Source: Venturia oleaginea
Lineage: Eukaryota; Ascomycota; Dothideomycetes; Venturiales; Venturiaceae
Direction of reading: 5' to 3'
NCBI GenBank assembly: GCA_013176395.1
Contig: JABMLP010000026.1
Location: 496,001-560,000, forward strand
Length of the DNA stretch: 64,000 bases
The notes below the pieces were generated by a model, which worked only from the letters and a program-made list of their open reading frames with translations, was not told the DNA's origin and searched no databases. Shown here piece after piece: positions 11,978-23,182 of this stretch. The position numbers and the translations under genes were made by a program. The first letter of the stretch is position 1; the number at the start of each line of letters is the position of its first letter.

Positions 11978-13082
11978 TCAAGGTCCCATGACCGCTCTTA
12001 CATCCCAGATAAGTACTCGTTCGTCCCAGCCGCAACTTGCGCACCAACCCTCAGCACCAAAGAGACACCAGTCCACGCCAGTCGCGAACTCGGTATGCCG
12101 TCCCATTCTTCCTAATTCTCTTCCTCCTCCATATGCCATTGGGTTCGCCAGTTCCGGCTGCACGCCTATTGCTGTTCCGTCTGTCCATACTCGACATGTC
12201 ATGTCGTAACTAGCACTTAATAGCACATCTGAAAGATGCGGACTCCATGTCAATCTCCGCACGGCATATTCATGTCCTGGCAGTACAGCTAGTGGTCCTT
12301 GACCTGGTGCTCTTATGTCAAATGTTCGTATTATGCGATCTACACCAGCCGTAGCTACAATTGTGTCTCGATATTTGTTCCAGTCATGTGTAAGAGCCTC
12401 AGAAGGAGGTATGCCCATTGCAGGCGCAATGCCCGGTCTCGTTTTCGGAGGAGAGTGTATCGGTATCGATTGTATGAGATGATTTGAGGCGGAGGCTGGT
12501 GTTCGCAAATCGAAGACCCGGAGGTGACTATCCGAGCTCACAGCGCTCAGTATACTGGGCGAATGTGGCGAGAATTGGGCGCTGTATGTACAAGAATGCG
12601 TGGGTAGGGTAAGGATGCTCGTGGGCATATTCGGGTTCCATATCTTGATAGTGCCGTCCCAAGAGCTAGATAAGAATGTCTCTTTCGAAACGAGGTTCCA
12701 ATGTACAGAGAAGACTTCGCGGGCGTGCTCGCTCCATGATTGTATTGGGAATTGGTCTAGAGATATATCGAAGAGCTTGATGCTGCCATCGCCAGAGCCG
12801 GTGAGAATTTGGTTCTCATGGGATTCGGACCAGGCTATATCGTAGAGAGAGTCTTGAGTATCGAACCTGGTGGTACTGTTAGCCATATCCTAGCTCTTCA
12901 TTCCCGGAACTGTAGTACCATTTCTCAGCTACAATTCCATTCGCTGTAAGACCCAGAATGTATAACCTGCCGTTGCCCACCAGTCCAAAGTTCGCAGAAG
13001 AAGCTACGGCGATCCGCGAATCGAAGAAAGGCGAGTACTTGACACTGTAGCCCTGGTATCCTTGGGTTCTGAACTCCAACAT
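11978..13082 (-). CDS. PEX7: Peroxin 7, PTS2 receptor (WD40)
   Basis: PEX7 binds cargo carrying the N-terminal PTS2 signal in the cytosol and brings it, with a co-receptor, to the peroxisome docking complex. Exon 1 (13082-12919) gives the family start MLEFRTQGYQGYSVKYSPF. A 52-base intron (12918-12867, GGCTAAC branch site) leads to exon 2 (12866-11978). The join restores the conserved EKWFDTQDSLYDIAWSE. The total is 350 aa, normal for the family. WD-type repeats run through the protein (SGDGSIKLFDI, SWDGTIKIWN, SYDMTCRVW, GWDERVLIWDV). It lies head to head with the AlkB-like gene, sharing a 293-base promoter region that holds a CAA microsatellite (about 13326-13348). Confidence 0.95.
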
Positions 13083-13325
13083 GGTTGGGTGCCGTCTTGC
13101 AATGACGGACAGGATGCAGTTTCTTATGTGGGATGTCTCATGGCTATGGCGCTTGGAAGGCACGAGAAGTTGTGTTGCAAGAGAGGAAAAATATGAGCAT
13201 TGGCAACTATACAAATGCGGTTTCTGGACGATAGACTGCATGGTGGCCGAGGTCTTGGGTAGAGTGAGGACTGAGCTCACACTGACTCGTAATCGATGAA
13301 TTGCAGAACGCGTAGACTGCATCGC

Positions 13326-13349
13326 CAACAACAACAACAACAACAACAT
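13326..13349. repeat. CAA trinucleotide microsatellite
   Basis: About seven tandem CAA units lie in the shared 5' region between PEX7 and the AlkB-like gene, 27 bases before the ATG of the latter. Confidence 0.85.
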
Positions 13350-13375
13350 GCTTCGATCTGGAACATATATCCATC

Positions 13376-14769
13376 ATGGACGCCTTCGTGTCGCGCAAAA
13401 GACGCCGCCTCACACCCGAAGTCGAAGTCGAAGCCGGAACTGTCCAGCCATCACAAGCCATCACAAACGAACAAGATGACGAGTCGACCGAGTTCAAGCT
13501 TTCCATTCTTGCTTCGGTGTATCCTGATGTAGACCATGGTCTCCTGTTAGACATACTGCTGGCTGAAAATGGTTCCGTGGAGGCAGCTCTTGACAACCTA
13601 AGCAAAGACTCCTGCATGTCACGAAAGAAGCCAGGCACATCCGGAATAGGTTATCAAGCTTCGCTCACATCCTTCAACATCGGATCAAGCTCAATCAAAA
13701 GGCAAACCCTGACGAAGAAGGGTAAGACTCTTCATCTGTACTCGCCAGATGATATCGCTGCACATACACCATGTTCTATCATCCATAACTTTCTTGAAAA
13801 AGGAGAGGCCGATGCATTGCTTCAAGAGCTCCTCCGAGAAGCACCCACATTCCAAAGAGAGAGATTCAAGATGTTTGACCGAGTGGTCGAGTCGCCCCAC
13901 ACCATGTGCTTCTACGTTGATTCTGAAGACGCGGCCGAGATCCAGCGAACTCAATATGTCTACATGGGCGACCGAATAGCAGACGTTCGCCCTTCCTTGT
14001 CGAGGATGCGGGAAGTTTCGTCAAAAGTTCAGGTTGCTGTCAATGCAGAGAATCAGAAGCGGATTCGAGACTTCTATCCTGACGGCAAGAAGCTCCAATA
14101 TCAGTCACCGGATGAATGGAAGCCAAATGCTGCCTTTGTGAATTGCTACGATGGAGGTCAAGAAAGGTAGCTTTTATTCTTTGCCGCTTCTAGACCAATG
14201 ACTGATTGATAGATAGTGTCGGCTATCACGCTGATCAGCTCACATACTTAGGCCCACGAGCCATCATCGGTAGTCTAAGCCTAGGCGTGTCAAGAGAATT
14301 CCGCGTCCGCAAGATCATCAGCAAAGGCGAAGACGAATCTGCCTCCAAAGCCAGAAAAAAGGACGATACTAACGCCGAAGCCGAAGGCCAAATCGCTATT
14401 CATCTTCCGCACAATTCCCTTCTTGTCATGCATGCAGAAATGCAAGAGACGTGGAAACATTCGATCGCACCAGCTCAAGCCATCGATCCCCACCCGATTG
14501 CTAAAAACAAGAGGCTCAATATCACATACAGATGGTACAAGGATGCTTTACACCCAAAGTACACTCCTAAGTGTAAGTGTGGTATTGCGACAGTTTTGAG
14601 ATGTGTGCAGAGGAAGAAGGAGAATAGGGGAAGGTACATGTGGATGTGTCATGCGAACTATACGCCTGGGAAAGAGGGCTGTTCTTTCTTCCAATGGGCT
14701 GAGTTTGACGATGACGGGAATCCGCCGTGGGAAGGGAAGATCAGTGAGGGTAGGAGACTCTCTAGTTGA
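13376..14769 (+). CDS. CUE-AlkB-GRF 2-oxoglutarate/Fe(II) dioxygenase
   Basis: Exons 13376-14166 and 14217-14769 (intron of 50 bases) give 447 aa. Residues about 35-75 resemble a CUE ubiquitin-binding helix bundle (LASVYPDVDHGLLLDILLAE). Residues about 130-385 form an AlkB-type dioxygenase core: SVGYHADQ supplies the HxD iron ligands, GPRAIIGSLSLG and HNSLLVM follow, and RLNITYR gives the C-terminal arginine. The C-terminus is a zf-GRF finger (CKCGIATVLRC ... YMWMCHANYTPGKEGCSFFQWAEF). AlkB proteins remove alkyl groups from nucleic acid bases by oxidation. The CUE and GRF modules suggest recruitment to ubiquitinated proteins and to single-stranded or damaged DNA, which is inference from domain names only. 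No lesion is visible. Confidence 0.9.
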
Positions 14770-15106
14770 AGTTTTTTTGAGAATAAGGTGAGATATCACA
14801 TACCGCCAACAAAGCAATCATGCTTTCTAACAAGATTTAGCATCATTCTGATACACATTCCACCTGAATTGGCTCGCCTTGGCCTGGCTCAGCCTATACA
14901 TATGCAGTGGCGCAGCGATCGCTGCTTCCCGTCTGAGAAAGCCAAACGTACGAGCTTCACCACTTCCCTAACAGAATTAGCCCCAGCACCAAATCTTCTT
15001 CACATCAGAGACGTTCGAACGGAATAACGTTATTCAGGGCTCTCGAGCTTCATCGTCCAATTTAGCAATTGCTACATTCATCGGTTTGTTGCATAGTGTG
15101 GCACCT
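14770..15106. other. Intergenic
   Basis: This is the 3' flank of the AlkB-like gene and the promoter region of the membrane-protein gene. No gene is seen. Confidence 0.5.
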
Positions 15107-16354
15107 ATGTCTGGCAGTCGTTCGATATGGGGTGGCATCTTTGCACTCGTCCGCTCCATCACTTGTCGCCCAAGTTCCCTCATCGAATTGTACGGAGCTC
15201 CTGGATTCTTCTTATGGTTGTTCGGCAGCCGGACTACGTGGAAAGTAGAAGTTCAAGTCCTCGGCCAGGTGCGAGATAACGACGCGATACAATTCAAGAA
15301 GTCGATCCTCGGAGAATGCAATATGGTCTCTGTTGCGGTAAGTAACCAATGTACGAGATGCCTATACGATTTCTTACAAGGCGTTTAGGCAGCTATCGTT
15401 GCGGAGATTGCAGTCACGGCCTTATCACTCGATGGCTTACGTCAAAGCCACTGGGTTGCGAGAGGGCTGCTTTTTTTCAGCCTGACAGTCGCCGTGATGG
15501 CTGTTTATTATGCCACCACCCACCAAAAGTCTATGGGCCGGCTCCTACACTCCGAACAAGTGCGATCCTGGATAAGAGGAGGCGTCAGCCCCAACGAGCC
15601 AGGATATATTTCCCCTCTCTTTACTAGAGCCCGCATGGATGGCAAAGATCCCATAGATGCAAAGGATGTCGATCTTCTGCTAGGAGCGTGGCGATCACGA
15701 ACCTTCGACTCCGCATTACAAAGCCATGGAATACAACTAGACCTCACTCCATGTGATCCACAAGATCTAGATCCTATACACGCCAAGATGCTCGTTACAT
15801 CTCCACTTCATCTGCGACAGAAATGCTTCACTCCAAGCGTCGCGTCTGTGATCATGATCTACGCGCCCCAATTTCTCCTCTTAGCCTCACTGGCATCTTT
15901 ACTCCTGGCCATAGCCATCTACCTCGGCTTCAGATGGACCAACAATGCCGACAGCCTTTCCGAAATGTACGACAATCGCTTCTTAGGAAACCATGATAAT
16001 TGCCGCTCCAGCATCGATGACAGTCACCCTGGAATGCATGACTATCGAAACGTCTTCATCATGTTTACCATCGGGCTGGCCATCTGTATCATGGTGTACT
16101 CGACTTCTGTACTTATACAAGAAAGAACATTGCAGTCTGAGGAGAAGATCATGGAGAGCTATATGAGAGATTGGGCGAGGAGAAATACCGAGCTGCTCTC
16201 TGTATGGGGCTTGAGAGCGGAGTTTGATGATGACAGGGTGAGGAAATTTGTTCAGATTGTGCAGGATGGAGAAGAAAAGGGGGTTGGGGAGCAGGAATTG
16301 TCGTCGGATCAGGATTTTCATTCGATCCGGTCTTCGCCAACGATGGAGGTCTGA
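15107..16354 (+). CDS. Uncharacterised multi-pass membrane protein
   Basis: Exons 15107-15337 and 15389-16354 (51-base intron, GTAAGT donor) give 398 aa. I do not recognise the family. At least three hydrophobic segments are clear: one just after the splice junction (about residues 78-125, ending GLLFFSLTVAVMAVYY), one near YAPQFLLLASLASLLLAIAIYL, and one near VFIMFTIGLAICIMVYSTSVLI. An acidic C-terminal tail follows. The ATG at 15107 is the first methionine codon in frame. It probably sits in a cell membrane; no catalytic motif is visible. Confidence 0.75.
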
Positions 16355-16998
16355 TAGGTCTGGGTTTGAAAGGCAGGCAAGCGGATTTGAAACCCTTGTG
16401 TTGAGAGACGAGATCGGGCATCATGGAACGACATACTTCTAGAGAACATTTTGGATTTTATCATTGATGTGGCGATGTAACATCATTCCTATCTTTGACT
16501 TTGACTTTACTTTCTTTCCTTTTGTCAGGTCCTGAGTGACTCGGCCTTATTCTTTTATGAGACATGTCAGTAACCTCAATCGGCACAGTCAGGCTTAGAT
16601 ACACTGCTGTTACAACCTACTCGTCACGGTGGCTTCATCAACTCTCCACAACTACAAGTACAGCTGAAGCATTCGTCAACCACAAACTCAAGTTCCATAT
16701 CGACACATTTCAGGCGAGTTCAAAAATCATTACGAAGATGCATGCATAACGCTGCTACAATCATATCTGCGTGTCCAGACAAGAGGGTAACCATTTCTTC
16801 ATTATTGACTCGATTGCATTTTGACAAGCTACATCTCACAGGTTGCCGAAAGACGACTACTGCCTACCATGCCTCTCATGAACGCATACCTTAGACCATA
16901 CAAGCATACCATACAACCATACCATGTCATATCATACCTATTAACATGAAGAATTTAATCCGTAGTAGCCCACCCTCGATTCCCACCATCCATTCGCG
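16355..16998. other. Convergent 3' flanks
   Basis: This lies between two convergent genes. It is AT-rich with short CATACC repeats near 16885-16935. No gene is seen. Confidence 0.5.
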
Positions 16999-19272
16999 TC
17001 AAGTCATCATCCTAGTGTGTGTATCAAACACCTCGTTCCTCCATCCACCCTGCTCATACTCCTCCACTCTCTCCCCAGCCTGGGAAGCCTCCTCGTTCCA
17101 AAGCTTAACCACACTACCCGGTGCATATACACCCTTAAATACGCCCTTACCAGGTTGCGCTACACCGATTCGAGAGTACATATCCGGATCCTCCTCCGGC
17201 GTCAGTCTAGCCAGCACAGCCTTGAAGAATGTCTTCAAATCGTCTGGATCGGCAATACGGGTAGCTCGCAACCTCTCCCTCGCGAAAAGCAACTCCCGAT
17301 TGGCAGCGTGAATGCCATCAGCAATGGCGTGTGCAAGTTGGACTTCCATGACCTTTTTGATGACGGGACGTAGGAGAGGACGGAACAGCCATCCGAAGAA
17401 GGAGAACTTGCTCTTGCGCATCTGGTAGTTGAGTTTGTGGATGTGAACACGGACTGCCTTTAGCGTGAGGATTTTCTCAAGCTTCTCTTTTCCAATTTCT
17501 ACGTCGAGGTGGATATCCAAGCCGCGCTCATCGAGTTGGAAACTGGCGATTCCCTCGTCTGCGAGACGTAGAATCCCAGAATGGGCGCGTAGCCAGAAGC
17601 CAATCTCGTCGGCTCGCATGGATAGACCGTCGATTTTGATGGTCATGAGGGAAGTTACGCTGCTTGTAGTTCGGAAGCGGGCTTTGCGGATTTCTAGATC
17701 GTTTTGAGTTTCGACTCGCAGGCGGTATGGGAAGAAGGAGCTATGATTGACAGTCTTTCCTGGCTCGATGATCAAATTTTCGAGCAAGAGATCGACCTCC
17801 GGCGTGGATAACTCCAGACGAGGAATAGGTATGTATTGAATGGCTTGGATGGCAAGAGGGATGAATGTGTTGATCGAGTCCTCGATCAACTCGCCATTGG
17901 TGTAAGCACCCATTGGAGAGAGAATCTTGAAGATGTGCATCGAGGTTTGGAAGAGGTTGGCCACATCTGAGTCGTGCAAGATGGACTGTAGAGTTAGCTG
18001 GCATTGTTCGAGGAACGCATCTGCGTCCTGACGAAGCGAAGAGTCAGTTCCCACTTCCTTCGACTTCTGGCGTAGTTCTTGGAACTTCTCATCGGCGTGC
18101 TCGAGGAAATTCGGATCCGTAAGAAGCTTCTCCAAAGAATTCCCGACATCGTTCATGAGGCCTTCAAATTCCGGGTCGTTATCGCGATGGCTCATCAGCT
18201 GCTTCAGTCGTTTCTCCAGCTCTTTCCATTGTTTGTTGTCGCCAAAAGAAGCGATGAACGTGTAGAAATTCTTGAGCGCACGATCTGTGGCGGCGTTCTC
18301 GTTCACATCTGCCTGCGCCGTGTCCAGAGTCTCTTGGACTGCACGTGAATACACATAGGCATATCGCTTGATGAGTAGGGAAATGGTCGAGACTGAATCC
18401 GAGTAGTCTGGTCGTTTTCTCAGCTTCAGCACCGCCTGTTTCAGTCGGTACAGTAATGTTTCCTTCTCTTGTCCCGATAGCTTGTCGACCAAACTGTCGC
18501 GTGCGCTTTCCGATACCTTGACAGCTCCATTACCAAGTTCGGATACTACCTCGGCTACCTGGTTTCCAAGTTCATCACCTGACGGACGTGGACCCTCATC
18601 AGCACCCGGCTTTTTGAGTGCCTGCTGTTCTGCTTTAGGTGGTTCCAATTTCTTTCCAGCCTCCTCCGCAACGCCGGATAAAGTGAATGCAGTGTCCTTA
18701 AATACCTCCCGTCCGACGACATTGAGATCGGAGAGAAAGAGGCGGAAGTCAGAATTGGTCAATAAGAGCGATCCTATAGTTTGGAGGCTCTGATACGCTA
18801 TTACTGATCAGTATTACCCCATGGAGAAGATGGCGTGGTTGCACGCACCCGCGGCCGTATCAGCCTTTGCCTTCGATTTGGATGCTTTGTGAGCAATATC
18901 GTCCAGGTCAACCGAGATCCTCGCTTTTGTCAAATACCATAGGAAGTCCTGAATCTGATCCTCGCTGTTTTTGTGGAGCAACAATTCAATGAACTGGTGC
19001 AGCCATTGCTTGGAGTACTTGATCAACAGCCTTCCAGAGTCACTCAAGTCGGGGTTATTTGGATTCAGAATGTCAGCGGCCAGCAAAGTGCGGAGATTGA
19101 TGATGAGCTGCTCGTTGGATGGCATGAAGCCCTTGCCTAGGGCGCGCACCATCTGGTAGGAGTGGAGTTTCTGGTGGACGGCTCGCTGCATGGCTGTGTC
19201 ATCATTGTACTGGGGCAGGAGAGGTTCCTGGTCACCGGCGCGCAGTTTTCGGAAGCCAAAGCACGACGACAT
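16999..19272 (-). CDS. HAM1-like protein (DUF5923/DUF4449)
   Basis: Exon 1 is 19272-18849 and exon 2 18797-16999, joined over a 51-base intron with a GTGCGT donor. The join gives ADTAAAYQSLQTIGSLL, contiguous with the family's conserved start. The product is 740 aa: a long helical N-terminal half (HAM1-like N-terminal, DUF5923) and a C-terminal half with the BPI/SMP-like beta-sandwich called HAM1-like C-terminal (DUF4449), with FSFFGWLFRPLLRPVIKKVMEVQ near its end. Members are fungal lipid-binding-like proteins; roles in hyphal fusion and stress have been proposed. There is no signal peptide, consistent with a cytosolic protein. No lesion is visible. Confidence 0.85.
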
Positions 19273-19522
19273 GGTGGAGGTGAGGGTGAAGACGGAGGGA
19301 TTGGAGAAGTTTGAAGTTGTTTGCTGGGTGATTCCCTACATATTGTCATCTCATGTTGTAGAAGTGACGATGGGTGACATGTTTGGAACGCGGCGCTCGA
19401 CCATGACGCGGTTCCATTGTTACTGCAAGTTTTGGCGCATCAAGATGCCCCGATATGATTAGATCAGCCCTGAACGCGACAAGCACTTGGAAGGCGGGAA
19501 CCGAAGATCGTACTCTTGGCTC

Positions 19523-19781
19523 GAGTGCATCTACATCACGAACGATGGCACATTGTCCAGAGTACATCTACATCACGAACGATGGCACATTGTCCAGAGT
19601 ACATCTACATCACAAACCATGGCACATTGTCCAGAGTACATCTACATCACAAACCATGGCACATTGTCCAGAGTACATCTACATCACAAACCATGGCACA
19701 TTGTCCAGAGTACATCTACATCACAAACCATGGCACATTGTCCAGAGTACATCTACATCACGAACCATGGGACATTATCTA
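19523..19781. repeat. 37-bp minisatellite, seven units
   Basis: Seven head-to-tail 37-base units begin at 19523, 19560, 19597, 19634, 19671, 19708 and 19745. The core is GTACATCTACATCAC followed by a CCATGGCACATTGTCC-like half. Units 1-2 carry CGAACGATGG, units 3-6 carry CAAACCATGG and unit 7 is divergent, so the middle block expanded most recently. Because 37 is not a multiple of three, all frames stay open; those frames are not genes. Confidence 0.95.
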
Positions 19782-20498
19782 GACCTCACCTCTTCGTGAT
19801 GCGAGTACAGTACATCACGCCAGGATGGCACGCTCGAGACGGGCTATCAACATAGTTCCGGAGAATAGCAGCATCCGGGGAGCACACGACAGGCGCAGCT
19901 AGTTCTACCGTTTGCTACCAGGCTGTGGTGGGGCCTTATTTGGGGCAGCGCGTTTGCGTGAATTACTCTAGCCATTTCCAAAGCTTTCTAAATGCAGAGC
20001 GTGAGAGAGCACTTGTCTCGATTGTCTCAGTAAATGGCGCGGCCTTCTCAGGGGCGTGGGAGGGGAATATCATACCTGTCCATTTCCGGTGCAAGACACA
20101 ACTCCTTACTACTAGCAGACACACTGTTGAACTCGATGGCCCATGTTCTTCCTTGAGCCAAGCAAGGATCGGCGGATCAAGCCTTGCACAGAGTACACAG
20201 ATAGTACACCCAGTCGAGTTAGCATAAAAACTCAGTTGACTGCGTGCGGGAAAGACAATTGAGCCCTTCTGAAATTTATTCGGGTGGGTGGGATTTGATA
20301 GAGGGAGGACCGGACGGCCTGTCAAATATTGTCGGCACCCCTCCCCAAATCTCAGAATAACAAAACAAAGCAAGCACACCTAGCTGTCGGAAGACGGGAC
20401 TTATCGGGATTTAGCCCACATTCAATGCCAATCTCAGGCTCTAATAGAGACAAGGCGAAACCTCCTCCCGCGCGAATCTGAATTTATCTCCCATAAGA
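19782..20498. other. Intergenic, malic enzyme upstream region
   Basis: Together with 19273-19522 this is non-coding sequence between two divergent genes. No recognisable gene or structured RNA is seen. Confidence 0.5.
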
Positions 20499-22738
20499 AT
20501 GCAAAGGCTCCTTCGCTCTTCCATCACCAAACCCTTTACTCCTTCGTCCAATCTCTACCCCAATAATTCAACCAATTGTTTCAACCCTCGTCACCTAGCA
20601 ACCTTGACAATGGCTTCCGTTGAATCCTCGCAGCCTACCCAGGCTTCGCAGCCTCATGCGAATGTCAAGCAATCGACGCACCATGTTGCTACCAGACAAC
20701 CTTCGTCTTCAACTGGCGATTTCGACAATGCCTATCCTCTCGAAGTCCGTAAATACTTGCGCTCGTATGGCCTGATCCCGCCAACAGTTGATACCTTTGA
20801 GAATCAGATCCAGAGATGTATAGTAACCCTGATTCATTTCCAAAACCTTGCAATTGCTAACTCCACACAGGCCTCAAGCTCCTCGAACTTAAGCAGACCC
20901 CAATTGAGAAGTTCCAGTACCTGAGCCACCTCCGAAAAGCCAATGTGCACCTCTTCTACAGACTGCTGTCCGGCAACATCAAGGTGAGCTACTTTCACAT
21001 GTACTATCCCAACACTTTCTGGACTTTGTCCTTCGGCTTCTGACCGATCGGATTCCACACAACGTGCTCGTGTGACTTGGAGCACCCCATTCAACATTTT
21101 TCTGACTCAGACCGCTGATTCATTGGTCAGGAACTCACGCCTCTTATTTACACCCCAACCGTCGGTGAAGCATGTCTTCGCTGGTCCGAGATCTACACCC
21201 AGCCCGAGGGCATGTACCTGTCGTGGTCAGACAAAGGCAACCTGCACTCCATCCTCAACAACTGGCCTCACAACGTGGAGATCACTGTCATCACTGATGG
21301 CTCGCGAATCCTCGGCCTCGGAGATTTGGGAATCAATGGCATGGGCATTCCTATTGGCAAGCTCGCTCTATACACTGCATGTGCTGGTATCCGGCCAGAT
21401 GCTACTCTCCCATTGACTCTGGACTTGGGCACTAGCAACAAGGCATTGAGGGAGGACCCTCTCTATCTCGGTAGCAGGAGAGAAAAGGTCACTGCTGAGG
21501 AAGAGAAGGAATTCTTGGACGAACTCATGGCAGCATTGACCGAGAGATGGCCAGAGATGGCCAGGGCAAGTCAATTGATGTGCTATTCAGTTCTGGCACT
21601 GCTAACGCAACAATAGTATCGTCATCCAGTACGAGGACTTCAAGAACCCCTTCCCAGCCCTAGAGCGATACAAGGACACTTACACCATGTTCAACGATGA
21701 TGTCCAAGGTACCGGAGCTGTCATCCTTGGTGGCTTCATCGCCGCTATCAAGGCATCAGGGACTCCTATCAAGGACCACCGTGCTGTCTTCCTTGGTGCT
21801 GGTAGTGCTGGAACTGGTGTAGCCAAGCAGCTCGTAGAATTCTTTATCAAGGAGGGTTGCACAGAAGATGAAGCTCGCCGCAAGTTCTGGTTTGTCGACT
21901 CAAATGTAAGCACGCACCATTTTCAGCCCTGCCGGAGTCAAACCACTGACAAACTCAGGGACTCGTGACAGCCGATCGTGGCGACAAACTCGCCGAGCAC
22001 AAGGTCTACTTCGCTCGTGATGACAACCAGGGCAAGCAGATTCAAAGTCTCGGTCGCCTTATTGAATTCGTGAAGCCGACGATTTTGATGGGGTTGTCCA
22101 CTATTGGTGGTGCTTTCACTCCTGAGCTTATCCAGAAGATGGCCGAGCTCAACGAGCATCCCATCATTTTCCCTCTCTCCAACCCTTCATCCAAGTCGGA
22201 ATGCACGTTCGAGGAGGCAGTCAAGTACACCGACGGCAAAGTCCTATTTGCCAGTGGCAGTCCCTTCCCAGAGATTCAACACAACGGCGAAGAGTTGACA
22301 CCTGGTCAAGGTATGTTTATTATCACCGTGGCACAACCATCGTCTAACCAGTACACAGGCAACAACATGTACGTCTTCCCAGGTATTGGTCTTGGTGCCA
22401 TTCTCAGCAAGGCCGTCAATGTCACTCAGGACATGATCTACGCCTCGGGCGTGTCCCTGTCTGAGTCTCTCACCCCAGTGGAGAAGTCCAAGGGCTGGTT
22501 GTACCCTGATATCCGTCGCATCCGTGAAGTCAGCGTTGTCGTTACACGTGGTGTCATCCGCACCGCACAGAAGAATGGCGTCGACCGTGAGCTCAGCCTC
22601 CGCAACCTCTCAGACGGCCAGCTGGATGACTACATTCGGGCACGTATGTACGACCCCACCAAGGAAGTTGCCGCATTCATGGATGAGATCGCACAATTTG
22701 CGGCTCACGCCACGAATGGCAAGTCTACTCACCTTTAA
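20499..22738 (+). CDS. MAE1: NAD-dependent malic enzyme, probably frameshifted
   Basis: The enzyme decarboxylates malate to pyruvate, normally in mitochondria; a basic hydroxylated N-terminus (MQRLLRSSITKPF) looks like a targeting sequence. Exons: 20499-20817, 20871-20983, 21131-21565, 21617-21905, 21959-22310 and 22359-22738. Motifs are intact: IYTPTVGEAC, GSRILGLGDLG, FNDDVQGTGAV (metal site), LGAGSAGTGVA (nucleotide fold), FPLSNPSSKSEC. Exon 3 ends at a GC-AG intron (GCAAGT donor, 21566-21616). Just before the donor the 10-base unit GAGATGGCCA stands twice in tandem (21543-21562). With one copy the exons total 626 codons and read W-P-G-I-V-I-Q across the junction; with two, the frame shifts and meets a stop in exon 4. 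The duplication may be real or an assembly error. A second in-frame ATG (about 20611) could start a shorter cytosolic form. Confidence 0.88.
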
Positions 22739-23182
22739 ATGGTCAACAAAAGTGGCTTATTTAATCTTCTCCTTTTCATGACCTTTTTCAAATTATACAT
22801 TCCCCAATTGGACCTTAATTTGTTCGGTGTTCTGGGCTGCTTTGATAGAAGGATATCCTCTGGCTGAAGCCGAGCATGCAATGCTACGCGATTCCCTCGG
22901 TTGAGTATTGGTCTCTGAGGTAGATTGTGTAGACGCAGTTAAGTAGATGAGGACTGGATGCGAATGGCAACATACTGCCTCTATACTGCAATGATCTTCG
23001 AGTGAATTGCATCCGTGTTGATGGCAATCCAAGCCAAATACTGTGTGTATAAATATAGAAATGCCATACGAATTCCCTATGTGTGGACCCTAGACTCGAC
23101 CCTAAGGCTAAGGTGCGGGTAGGTGCGGTCTTCGGCTGATGATCGATAACTCAACCTCGATAGAACAACATCCACCACAAGA
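22739..23182. other. Intergenic
   Basis: This is the 3' flank of the malic enzyme gene and the promoter of the next gene. No gene is seen. Confidence 0.5.

Noticed and set aside
19455..19855. Three overlapping plus-strand frames with repetitive proteins
   Set aside because: They are by-products of the 37-bp minisatellite, whose unit is free of stops in every frame.
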